Positions 16,327-24,193 of a DNA stretch of 39,739 nucleotides are shown one piece after another; positions within the stretch are counted from its first letter, which is position 1, and each line of letters starts with the position of its first letter. Below the pieces are notes generated by a model. That model ran no database searches. It was given only the letters and a program-made list of their open reading frames with translations, and was not told where the DNA came from. Source of the DNA: Cytophagaceae bacterium UBA7467. Its GTDB lineage: Bacteria; Bacteroidota; Bacteroidia; Cytophagales; Spirosomataceae. Position numbers and translations under genes: made by a program. The stretch is taken from the NCBI GenBank assembly GCA_002479785.1, contig DLPD01000018.1, positions 63,364 through 103,102 on the forward strand, given 5' to 3'.

Positions 16327-16439
16327 TCGTATGTTACGATTAGGTTGTTGAATAAATCAATAACAAAGTAAAAAACAAAAGTGTTTAAAACTATCATTTT
16401 AGTGGGAATGTGATTTTAACTTTCATTACTTCGTTTTGA

Positions 16440-16577
16440 ACTACCGAGAAAAGCTCGGTTGTTGAGATATTGCGGTTTCATTTGAACGAGCATCAGCTAG
16501 ACAAGTTAAGGGATGTTTTAGTGGACCAAATCCTTGCCATTGATAACAAAAGACTCATCAGCAATATTGATTTGTAG
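16440..16577 (+). pseudogene. Possible relic: C-terminal end of a lost gene
   Basis: A 45-codon open stretch with no start codon and a stop just upstream, ending at a TAG. The predicted residues read like a genuine helical protein end (VVEILRFHLNEHQLDKLRDV, then VDQILAIDNKRLISNIDL). I cannot name the family. The surrounding 16327-16815 spacer (489 bases) otherwise holds only the three inverted repeats listed below. Confidence 0.4.
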
Positions 16578-16585
16578 CAATTAAC

Positions 16586-16627
16586 TTACCGTGAAAAGTG
16601 GTCGATTTTTGTAAAATTTCACGGTAA
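16586..16627. repeat. 11-bp inverted repeat with 20-base spacer
   Basis: TTACCGTGAAA at 16586-16596 pairs with TTTCACGGTAA at 16617-16627. It could be a hairpin, paired half-sites, or the compressed ends of a lost small element. Confidence 0.55.
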
Positions 16628-16663
16628 CCTGAGGAGTTGTTTGATAAAGTTTCGTTAAAGAAA

Positions 16664-16678
16664 TTCGGAAATTCCGAA
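16664..16678. promoter_or_regulatory. Palindromic operator-like site
   Basis: TTCGGAA-A-TTCCGAA, perfect 7-bp arms with one central base, 138 bases before the small gene at 16816. The compact symmetry suits a dimeric DNA-binding protein. Confidence 0.4.
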
Positions 16679-16747
16679 CATTTCAAATAGAAGGGAAATG
16701 ATGCCTTTAATGAGTATTTGAAAAACACCGTCCTTCAATTTTGTAAC

Positions 16748-16767
16748 CAATAAGTTTAGACTTATTG
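16748..16767. promoter_or_regulatory. 8-bp inverted repeat ahead of a small gene
   Basis: CAATAAGT-TTAG-ACTTATTG, ending 48 bases before the ATG at 16816. Operator or leader hairpin; no T-run follows. Confidence 0.4.
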
Positions 16768-16815
16768 TTGAGCAAGCAGTTATTTTATCTAATTTGTATT
16801 CTTACAATTAGAATC

Positions 16816-17094
16816 ATGGACAATAGGGTGGAATTTAGAAAAGATGTGGCCCATACAAACCTCTTGATCAAAGTGGGTATAATTTGTGGAAGAAATGCAA
16901 TTCGTCGTTCCAAATCAATGGATTTAGTCATTGCATTTATAGAAAATGGGATTGTTTATGAAGAACAACCCAATGGTGAAAGAACCCAAATCGACCTAGT
17001 TGATAAGAAACCATCTACAATTAACTTTAAAAGGGGGATGATTTTACACTCTAAAGAGGATCTTATCAGGAAGGATTTAAAAGTAAAGTTTTAA
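16816..17094 (+). CDS. Small hypothetical protein (92 residues)
   Basis: Not recognised with certainty. The frame extends 17 codons further upstream, but the ATG at 16816 gives a clean soluble protein (MDNRVEFRKDVAHTN...). The middle has a basic helix GRNAIRRSKSMDLVIAFIE followed by ENGIVYEEQPNGERTQID. This strand-hairpin ending resembles the small ORF beside the zeta-like kinase (6280-6459), so it may belong to a class of small regulatory or antitoxin-like partners. It lies between gene relics at the start of the AT-rich island. Confidence 0.5.
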   Translation: MDNRVEFRKDVAHTNLLIKVGIICGRNAIRRSKSMDLVIAFIENGIVYEEQPNGERTQIDLVDKKPSTINFKRGMILHSKEDLIRKDLKVKF

Positions 17095-17102
17095 ATTATC
17101 AG

Positions 17103-17210
17103 TTAAAACCCATAAAACTCCTCAAACTCCGCCTTATCTATATGATGGCTTTTATCATTCTCAGCTTCTGAAGGTTAGATCCCTGGAATTTCTAAATTTA
17201 ATAAGTAACT
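17103..17210 (-). pseudogene. Relic of a minus-strand gene end with an internal stop
   Basis: On the minus strand this stretch reads SYLLNLEIPGI, then a TAA at 17175-17177, then PSEAENDKSHHIDKAEFEEF and YGF before a second stop. The composition and the coherent acidic/helical end look like a real C-terminus on both sides of the stop. No start is present. It is probably what remains of a gene lost at the island edge; family unknown. Confidence 0.45.
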
Positions 17211-17230
17211 TGATTTTTTAAATTTCTTTT

Positions 17231-17635
17231 ATGAAGCACTATTTCGTGTCTGCTGCTATAATCCACGTTAATAATGAGATTCTTTGTTTTCAGAGGGGAC
17301 CGAGTAAGTTTGAATATGTTTCTGAAAAATATGAATTTCCAGGTGGCAAAATAGAGGAGGGTGAAACGCCTGAAATAGCATTAGTTAGAGAAATTAAAGA
17401 GGAATTAAATGTTGATATTTTTGGGTTAGAATTTTTCCAAACAGTGGATCATCAGTATCCAGATTTTAAAATCACGATGCACGCATTTAAATGTGTTGCT
17501 TCCAATTTGGAAGAAATTCAATTGAATGAACATTTAAACTTTATTAAATTATCTGTAAGTCAACTTTCTAGTCTTGACTGGGCTGCGGCTGATATTCCAT
17601 TTGTAGAAAAACTAATTTTTGAATCAAATGGCTGA
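17231..17635 (+). CDS. Nudix hydrolase (MutT-like)
   Basis: A 134-residue Nudix protein. The Nudix box is complete apart from one substitution: G39-K-I-E-E-G-E45 then R53-E-I-K-E57-E58-L-N-V (the usual Gly near the end is Asn60). MutT-like enzymes hydrolyse (oxidised or modified) nucleoside triphosphates to monophosphates; the N-terminal VSAAIIHVNNEILCFQRG and the downstream HQYPDFKITMHAF fit that subgroup. Its stop overlaps the start of the helicase gene by 8 bases, so it is the first gene of the cassette and translationally coupled. A nucleotide-pool role inside a defence-type operon is inferred. Confidence 0.92.
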   Translation: MKHYFVSAAIIHVNNEILCFQRGPSKFEYVSEKYEFPGGKIEEGETPEIALVREIKEELNVDIFGLEFFQTVDHQYPDFKITMHAFKCVASNLEEIQLNEHLNFIKLSVSQLSSLDWAAADIPFVEKLIFESNG

Positions 17636-20528
17636 GGTTAATGATGAGTTCTATAATAATATCAAAGCTGGGTTTATAGAGAAGTCTATTGATTCATCAG
17701 GCGAATATATTCCTAGATTATTAACCAATGAACGTAGCGCAGGAGTAAAAGTTCTGTCAAGTATTATTGCAGAGTTGAATTCATGTGAAGAGTTTTGGTT
17801 TTCAGTCGCTTTTTTAACGAATGGCGGATTACAATCTTTATTGAATACTTTCAAAGAACTACAAAATCAAAAGATTAAAGGGAAGATATTGGTATCTCAA
17901 TATCTTAATTTTACTCAACCAGAAGCGTTAAAAAGATTACTGAAATTCAAGAATATTGAATTAAGGATTAATACAAATGATAATTTTCATTCAAAAGGTT
18001 ATCTGTTTAAAAAGGGTGAGTATTATAACTTAATCGTTGGTTCCAGTAATTTGACTGCTACCGCATTGAGTACGAATAAAGAACTCAATTTGAAGGTTTC
18101 GGCCAAAATTGACAGTTATATAATACAGAAGGCATTACTTGAATTTGGTAATGACTTTAAGGGTTCTTCAATCGTGGATGAAGCCTTTATTGATCAATAT
18201 GAAACAGAATATGAGAATGGTAAAAAGTTTCAGGCTGAATACCTTTTCAAGCAAATAGAAATTAATCCTCTTGGGACGAAAAAGATTAGTCCCAATTTAA
18301 TGCAAATAGAAGCTTTGTCTAATCTCAAAAAGATTAGAAGTGAAGGTAAAAATAAGGCATTATTGATTTCAGCAACCGGCACAGGAAAGACCTTTCTTTC
18401 TGCTTTTGATGCACAGGAATTAAAGCCTAATAAGTTGCTATTCGTTGTTCATCGTGCCAATATAGCTGAGGCTGCACTCAAGACTTTTAAGCAAGTTTTC
18501 GGCTTTAATAAAGAAATGGGATTTTATTCTGGGGGGCGCAAAGAGCAGGATAAAGACTTTATTTTTTCAACGATTCAAACTATTTCAAGAACTGAACACT
18601 TAGAAGTGTTTTCACCTGATCATTTTGATTATATCATTATTGATGAATCTCATAGAGCGGGTGCAGATTCGTATCAAAAAATTGTAAAGTATTTCAAGCC
18701 TAAATTTTTGCTGGGCATGACTGCCACACCGGAAAGAACTGATGGGTTGGATATTTTCTCATTATATGATCACAATATTGCCTATGAAATTCGGTTGCAA
18801 AAAGCGTTAGAGATCGATATTCTTTCACCTTTTCATTATTTTGGAGTTACCGATTTGTCTATCAATGGGCAGCAGATAGAAGAGAAGGCAGAATTTAATC
18901 TCTTGACATCTCAAGAGAGAGTTGATCGAATAATCGAAAATTCACTTTTTTATAATTGCGACGATGGCAACATCAGAGGATTAGTTTTTTGTTCCAAAGT
19001 AGAAGAAGCAAAAGTACTTTCTGAACAATTTGTAAAACGTGGATTTAAGTCAATTGCTTTGTCTGGTGAAAGTTCTGATGAGCAAAGAAATGCTGCAATT
19101 GATCGATTAGAATCAGATGTTCCAGCTGATAAATTAGATTACATTTTTACCGTAGATATATTTAACGAAGGAATTGACATTCCTCGAGTTAATCAGGTAA
19201 TCATGCTGCGGCCTACCCAGTCTGCAATCATTTTTGTACAGCAATTGGGTAGAGGTTTGCGAAAAGCTGAGGGGAAAGAGTATTTAACGGTCATTGACTT
19301 TATTGGTAATTATTCCAATAACTTTTTGATTCCTATTGCTTTGTTTGGAGACACTTCCTACAATAAAGATAACCTAAGAAAGCTAATTGCAGGAGGAAGT
19401 AATCAAATTCCAGGCACATCTACAATCAATTTTGATAAGATTGCCAAAGAGAAAATTTATGCGGCCATCGATCAATCAAATTTCTCATTAAAGAAGGATT
19501 TAGTAAAGGACTACGATTTATTAAAGTATAAAATTGGTTATAGTCCAATGATGATGGATTTCTTGCACCACGGTTCGCGTGATCCAATTTTATTTGCTGA
19601 ATATTCTGGTTCATATTTTCAATTTGTATCATCAATTGAGTCTAACTTATCAGGAGCTTTAAATCAAGATCAATTAGCAATATTAAAGCTTTACTCAACC
19701 GAAGTAAATAATGCAAAACGTGTCGAGGAATCAGAATTGTTATATATTCTAATCACTAAGGAGAAGGTTAAAATCGGAGAATTTATTGAGTTGATTTATG
19801 GCAAATATGGATTTGTTATATCAATAGAAACTGTTGTTTCAGTTATATCAAATTTGAATTTCTATTTTATTAATAAGCGTAACTCTATCAAAGGTTTAGG
19901 GTCTAATGATTTAGTGAATTTTGCAGATGGAGTAATCTCGATTTCTGAATATTTCAAGAACCAATTATCAAATCCCACGTTCCATCGCTATCTGTTAGAT
20001 AGCGTTTACTATGGTATAACTCGATTTGATCAAACATTTGTTTTAGATAAATATATTGATGGTTTTTTAATTCATCATAAGTATTCAAGAAAGGATATTT
20101 GCCGAATTTTGAATTGGGAAAAAAATGAAGAATCGACCATGTATGGTTACAGCATAAAGTATAATACATGTCCGATATTTGTTAATTATCACAAAGATGA
20201 AAATATAGCAGCCTCTACAAAATTCGAAGATAAATTCATAAATAACAGCTATTTTCAGTGGTTTTCAAAGCCCAGGAGGAATATCGAAAGTAAAGATGTA
20301 TCTGCAATAAAGAATCACAACAATGAATTGCGATTATCCTTATTTATTAAAAAGAGTAACGGAGAAGGAAGTGATTTTTACTACATGGGTGATGTGAAAC
20401 CCGTTCAAGAAAGTTTTGAAGAGACCACAATTCTAGACGATCATGGCAAGAGTGTTTCTGTTGTGAAGGTGATTTTTAAACTAAATCAACCGGTGGAAGA
20501 TTCGTTATATGACTATTTGACAAAATAG
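17628..20528 (+). CDS. PLD-nuclease / SF2 helicase fusion (DUF3427-type)
   Basis: A 966-residue protein. The N-terminal ~200 residues are a phospholipase-D-like nuclease domain with one HKD-type motif (H121-S-K123 followed by GSSNLTATALSTNKE). Then comes a superfamily 2 helicase: Walker A ATGTGKT at 249-255, DESH at 339-342, motif III TAT at 365-367, and motif VI QQLGRGLR at 538-545. The C-terminal ~370 residues fit the DUF3427 region usually attached to such helicases. A single HKD motif implies dimerisation to form an active site. The ATG at 17628 (inside the Nudix end) is chosen over a TTG three codons earlier. Fusions of a PLD nuclease to a helicase are common in anti-phage systems; the activity here is untested. 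Confidence 0.9.
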   Translation: MAEVNDEFYNNIKAGFIEKSIDSSGEYIPRLLTNERSAGVKVLSSIIAELNSCEEFWFSVAFLTNGGLQSLLNTFKELQNQKIKGKILVSQYLNFTQPEALKRLLKFKNIELRINTNDNFHSKGYLFKKGEYYNLIVGSSNLTATALSTNKELNLKVSAKIDSYIIQKALLEFGNDFKGSSIVDEAFIDQYETEYENGKKFQAEYLFKQIEINPLGTKKISPNLMQIEALSNLKKIRSEGKNKALLISATGTGKTFLSAFDAQELKPNKLLFVVHRANIAEAALKTFKQVFGFNKEMGFYSGGRKEQDKDFIFSTIQTISRTEHLEVFSPDHFDYIIIDESHRAGADSYQKIVKYFKPKFLLGMTATPERTDGLDIFSLYDHNIAYEIRLQKALEIDILSPFHYFGVTDLSINGQQIEEKAEFNLLTSQERVDRIIENSLFYNCDDGNIRGLVFCSKVEEAKVLSEQFVKRGFKSIALSGESSDEQRNAAIDRLESDVPADKLDYIFTVDIFNEGIDIPRVNQVIMLRPTQSAIIFVQQLGRGLRKAEGKEYLTVIDFIGNYSNNFLIPIALFGDTSYNKDNLRKLIAGGSNQIPGTSTINFDKIAKEKIYAAIDQSNFSLKKDLVKDYDLLKYKIGYSPMMMDFLHHGSRDPILFAEYSGSYFQFVSSIESNLSGALNQDQLAILKLYSTEVNNAKRVEESELLYILITKEKVKIGEFIELIYGKYGFVISIETVVSVISNLNFYFINKRNSIKGLGSNDLVNFADGVISISEYFKNQLSNPTFHRYLLDSVYYGITRFDQTFVLDKYIDGFLIHHKYSRKDICRILNWEKNEESTMYGYSIKYNTCPIFVNYHKDENIAASTKFEDKFINNSYFQWFSKPRRNIESKDVSAIKNHNNELRLSLFIKKSNGEGSDFYYMGDVKPVQESFEETTILDDHGKSVSVVKVIFKLNQPVEDSLYDYLTK

Positions 20529-20557
20529 GGTTAATTTCAGTTTTAAAATACAGAGGA

Positions 20558-20887
20558 ATGAAAGATATAGAAGAAATCACTCAAGAGCTTTTAAAGTTTA
20601 GAAATGAAAGAGATTGGGAACAGTTTCATAATCCCAAAGACTTGGCATTAGCTATAAACGTCGAAGCAGGGGAGTTGTTAGAACTTTTTTTATGGAAGAA
20701 TTCTGAGAATGCAAATACTGAAAAAATAAAAGAAGAATTAGCTGATGTATTTGCATATGCATTCCTGTTAGCTGAAAAATACAAATTAGATGTTAAAGAA
20801 ATTGTCCTAGACAAAATCTCTAAAAATGGAGAGAAATACCCGATTGAGAAAGCAAAAGGAACTGCCAAAAAATACGATGAACTATGA
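20558..20887 (+). CDS. MazG-like nucleotide pyrophosphohydrolase
   Basis: A 109-residue all-alpha NTP pyrophosphohydrolase of the MazG-like / dCTPase type. The metal-binding pair of motifs is intact: E36-A-G-E39 in the helix NVEAGELLELFLW and E60-L-A-D63 in KEELADVFAYAF, with the C-terminal KISKNGEKYPIEKAKG segment typical of the family. These enzymes convert (d)NTPs to monophosphates plus pyrophosphate. It starts 29 bases after the helicase and overlaps the next gene by an ATGA junction. It is the second nucleotide hydrolase of the cassette. Confidence 0.92.
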   Translation: MKDIEEITQELLKFRNERDWEQFHNPKDLALAINVEAGELLELFLWKNSENANTEKIKEELADVFAYAFLLAEKYKLDVKEIVLDKISKNGEKYPIEKAKGTAKKYDEL

Positions 20888-23094
20888 GTTTGTCTTTCGA
20901 GCTTTCTATTGAGGTATCAGAGAAATACGATTTCAAAAAAGAATCTTTATCTCGAATTGAACAAAATACTTGGGTTAAAAATCAATGGCCGCTAGTTTAT
21001 TTTATTCAAAATGATTCACTAAAATTAGCCTATGTCGGAGAATCAACAAACGCCGCTAGTCGAATAAAAAATCATTTAGCTAATCCAGAAAGACGCAAGC
21101 TTGATAAAATCTCTATTATAGGATCTGATAAATTTAACAAATCGGCTACATTAGACATTGAAGCTAGCTTGATACAATATCTGAGCTCAGAAGGAACCTA
21201 TGAGCTTCAAAATGGCAATTTTGGTTTAATTAACCATAAATATTATCAGCAAGATCTTTATAAAAACCTTTTCAAAGAAATTTGGAATAAGCTAGTCGAG
21301 CAAAAGGTCGTAACAAAATCTTTGTCAGAAATTGAGAATTCAGAGCTGTTCAAGTATTCTCCTTACAAGTCATTAAATGAAGATCAATATAATTCAGTAC
21401 TTGAAATCCTTGAAGGTCTAACTTCGTCAAAATCATCTAAAATAGTTATTAGTGGTAGTGCTGGTACAGGTAAAACGATACTTGCTACATATTTAATGAA
21501 GTTGTTGACAACAGATGTTGAAAGTATTCATCTTGATGAACTGAATGACGAAGAATTACGTGAGATAAATTACATCGTTCAATTCAAGAAAAAGTTTCCA
21601 AATGCAAAGATTGGTTTAGTTGTTGCCATGACTTCACTTCGAGAATCTTTAGAAAGTGTATTCAAAAAAATACCTGGACTGAAATCTTCCATGGTTATCA
21701 ATCCTTCTGATACATTTAAATCTAGTGAGAAATACGATTTGCTTATCGTAGATGAGGCACACCGTCTAAGACAATATAAAAACATTAGTTGGATGGGTGC
21801 ATTCAAAAAGAATAATGAAAAACTAGGATTAGATAGTAATGGAACTGAGCTAGATTGGGTTATTGCAAACAGTAAAAATCAAATATTCTTCTACGATACT
21901 GCCCAATCTGTAAAGCCATCGGATGTTGATTCAAGTGATTTTGCCAAAATACTGAAAGAGGAAAATACCCTTTTGCTTGAATTGAAATCTCAAATGAGAG
22001 TTAAAGGAGGTAATAATTATATCCAATTTGTTCACGACTTGCTGAATGTAAATAGATCTCATCCAGAAAAATATCAAGAAGAAAACTACGATTTGGTATT
22101 GTTTGAAAATTTTGCTGATCTCCATTCGGAGCTCGTAAAAAAGGAAATTCAATTTGGTTTATGTAGAATGATTGCAGGATATTCTTGGCCATGGTTATCT
22201 AGCCCCAAACAAACCCCATTGCCAGATCCAAGTGTTACTGATATAGATCTAGACGGCTTAAAGTTTAAGTGGAACTCAACCGATAAAGACTGGATAAACT
22301 CGCCAAACGCATTTGATGAAATAGGATGTATCCATACTACTCAAGGATATGATCTAAATTATGCTGCTGTCATATTTGGCAAAGAAATTAATTACAATAA
22401 AAGTAAGAAGTGCATTGAAATTGATCCTAATAATTATTTTGATCTTAATGGTAAAAAGGGAATTTCTGATCCTGAAATCTTAAAAGAGTATATTATCAAT
22501 ATTTACAAGACGATAATGTATCGTGGAATTAAAGGCACATTTATCTATGCTTATAACAAAGAATTAAGAGAATATTTGTCACAACATATTGAAACATTTA
22601 GAAATGAAATCCCTTTCAGAATCTTACGTAATGATGAAGTCAAGCCATTTGTTAATTCGATTCCGTTAGTTGATATTTCCGCCGCTGCCGGTAATTTCAG
22701 TGATTTACAAGTTCATTCTGAATTAACTTGGGTTGAGCCACCCTTCTATATCGCTGTTCAAAAAGGATATTTTATTTGTAAAGTGGTAGGGGAATCAATG
22801 AACAAAATTATCCCTAATGGATCCTATTGTCTTTTCAAACAAGATGAAGGTGGTAGTAGAAATGGGAAAATCGTATTAGTGGAATCTACAAATATTCAAG
22901 ATTCTGATTTTGGTTCTGGTTATACTGTTAAAGAATATCACAGTGTAAAAAATGTATCATTAGAAGAGTGGAGTCATGAGGCAATTATTTTGAAACCCTT
23001 ATCTGATAATGAAGAGTACTCTGATATTGTACTTAGTTACGATGATACAAACGATTTTAGAGTGGTGGGTGTGTTTGTTAAGGTTTTATATTAA
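20884..23094 (+). CDS. GIY-YIG nuclease / DUF2075 helicase / S24 (LexA-type) peptidase fusion
   Basis: A 736-residue three-part protein. (1) GIY-YIG nuclease, about residues 35-105: V38-Y-F, A49-Y-V-G-E, catalytic R60 in SRIKNH, metal-site E93 in LDIEASLI. (2) DUF2075 SF1-like helicase, about 160-590: Walker A G190-SAGTGK-T197, Walker B D290-EAH, QMR near 370, HTTQGYDLNYAAVIFG at 484-499 and MYRGIKG near 545-551. (3) LexA/UmuD-type S24 peptidase, about 594-736: Ala-Gly scissile pair A602-G603 in DISAAAGNF, nucleophile S638 in VVGESMN, general base K683 in YTVKEY. All catalytic residues are present, so regulated self-cleavage is plausible. The start codon overlaps the MazG-like stop. The convergent HNH gene ends 15 bases away. 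Confidence 0.9.
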   Translation: MSLSFELSIEVSEKYDFKKESLSRIEQNTWVKNQWPLVYFIQNDSLKLAYVGESTNAASRIKNHLANPERRKLDKISIIGSDKFNKSATLDIEASLIQYLSSEGTYELQNGNFGLINHKYYQQDLYKNLFKEIWNKLVEQKVVTKSLSEIENSELFKYSPYKSLNEDQYNSVLEILEGLTSSKSSKIVISGSAGTGKTILATYLMKLLTTDVESIHLDELNDEELREINYIVQFKKKFPNAKIGLVVAMTSLRESLESVFKKIPGLKSSMVINPSDTFKSSEKYDLLIVDEAHRLRQYKNISWMGAFKKNNEKLGLDSNGTELDWVIANSKNQIFFYDTAQSVKPSDVDSSDFAKILKEENTLLLELKSQMRVKGGNNYIQFVHDLLNVNRSHPEKYQEENYDLVLFENFADLHSELVKKEIQFGLCRMIAGYSWPWLSSPKQTPLPDPSVTDIDLDGLKFKWNSTDKDWINSPNAFDEIGCIHTTQGYDLNYAAVIFGKEINYNKSKKCIEIDPNNYFDLNGKKGISDPEILKEYIINIYKTIMYRGIKGTFIYAYNKELREYLSQHIETFRNEIPFRILRNDEVKPFVNSIPLVDISAAAGNFSDLQVHSELTWVEPPFYIAVQKGYFICKVVGESMNKIIPNGSYCLFKQDEGGSRNGKIVLVESTNIQDSDFGSGYTVKEYHSVKNVSLEEWSHEAIILKPLSDNEEYSDIVLSYDDTNDFRVVGVFVKVLY

Positions 23095-23109
23095 TCATTG
23101 ATTTGGGCT

Positions 23110-23775
23110 TTATAGATTTAGTCCCTTAAACCCATCCCAACTACTATTTTTGGCTGTTCTCTCAAACGGGTCTGCTATACCTAATTGCTCAATCGTGTAA
23201 CCATCTTTCCCATAGTTACAGGGTGCACAGGAGGATACCAAGTTATCTAAACTTGTTCGGCCCCCTTTATTCCAAGGAATCACGTGATCTGCTACAGGCC
23301 AGGTGATATGAATAATTCCATGTGTGCTGAGATTAGTCTCACCTCTAGAAAATAGGGGCGAGTTTAGGCTTTTAATGAACGTTCTGAGAAATTCTTGTGA
23401 AATCAATTTCCCGCCACAGTACCTACAATGATAGGCATCTCTTTCATAGACTTTTTTCTGAATTTTAGCAGGCGAACGAACAGGATCGCGAAGGCTGATA
23501 TCGATGGTTTCCGGAGGAGGGATGTTTAGTTGAAGTTTTCGGTGTCTTCCTGACATTTGGCCATGTTCAATATACCATTCAGTAATCTCATCTGATCGGA
23601 TTTGACTAATTATCTCCAAGCATATGTTTTTGTTTCCAGCTATAAATTCCTCCACCGCACTACTAAATAGATCAACTTCGTAGTTTATCCACTCTGGCTT
23701 AGGCAAGGGACTTTCCTTACTCCAAGAATTGGTATCCGTTCCTAATTCAGTACATATGTTCTTGCCTCTGCACAT
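23110..23775 (-). CDS. HNH endonuclease
   Basis: A 221-residue protein with an intact HNH domain at about residues 105-190: zinc-site C117-R-Y-C120, catalytic D163-H164 in VADHVIPW, N178 in TSLDNLV, and C183-x-x-C186. The N-terminal 100 residues are a family-specific region ending with the segment SGRHRKLQLNIPPP, which I associate with stand-alone HNH proteins in many bacteria. It converges on the helicase cassette with a 15-base gap and no clear terminator. It may be an independent restriction-type nuclease or a fifth, oppositely oriented member of the system. Confidence 0.88.
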   Translation of the reverse strand: MCRGKNICTELGTDTNSWSKESPLPKPEWINYEVDLFSSAVEEFIAGNKNICLEIISQIRSDEITEWYIEHGQMSGRHRKLQLNIPPPETIDISLRDPVRSPAKIQKKVYERDAYHCRYCGGKLISQEFLRTFIKSLNSPLFSRGETNLSTHGIIHITWPVADHVIPWNKGGRTSLDNLVSSCAPCNYGKDGYTIEQLGIADPFERTAKNSSWDGFKGLNL

Positions 23776-23825
23776 GGAAAATTAATGAAAGGTGGAAATT
23801 GTTTACAAGTAAATAGAAATCCTTT

Positions 23826-23887
23826 AAAAACAAAAAAAACACCTAGTATAAGGTGGTTTCTGAGGTCCCCTATTAAACTTGATTCGT
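23826..23887 (-). repeat. Degenerate copy of the tRNA-Val 3' end plus its terminator (possible att remnant)
   Basis: The block A-rich run, CACCT-loop-AGGTGGTTTCTG, A, GGTCCC and a later GATTCG closely follows the sequence around the 3' end of the intact tRNA-Val gene (26946-26995): same A-run, same CACCT/AGGTG hairpin, same TTTCTG spacer and GGTCCC acceptor strand, with one mismatch between TTTCTG and GGTCCC. Beyond that the tRNA body is lost. It may be a decayed integration site. The rest of the 23776-24193 spacer (418 bases) is AT-rich and holds only the repeats listed next. Confidence 0.5.
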
Positions 23888-24092
23888 ATTCTAATGAATC
23901 TTAAATGACTCTAAACCGATCTGGTTTAATCTGTTTGCTATTTTTGGATTTTCGGAACTGATTAGAGTCTGTTGAAATCAGTGTCTTGTGCTCTCTTATT
24001 TGCTACTTTCATTTCTAAGAAATAGGGCTTTGTTTTTAATTTTAAATATAAAAATTGCAATTGTTTAATTTGTAAATGTAAAATGTGTAAAT

Positions 24093-24172
24093 TTGTTAAT
24101 GATTCATAACTTATTGATTTATAGCATATTTATTAAACAATTTGTTAATTGTTACTTATTAATATTGTTAAT
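24093..24172 (+). promoter_or_regulatory. Three TTGTTAAT direct repeats upstream of the Fic gene
   Basis: TTGTTAAT occurs at 24093-24100, 24142-24149 and 24165-24172 in the very AT-rich 100 bases before the Fic start; the second lies within AACAATTTGTTAATTGTT, which is partly palindromic. These may be binding sites for a regulator. Low base complexity makes chance recurrence possible. Confidence 0.3.
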
Positions 24173-24193
24173 TAATTGTAAAATCTAATTCAA

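Noticed and set aside
24061..24193. Replication origin or plasmid iterons from the TTGTTAAT repeats
   Set aside because: Only three copies at uneven spacing, no replication initiator gene, and the surrounding sequence is so AT-rich that recurrence is not surprising.
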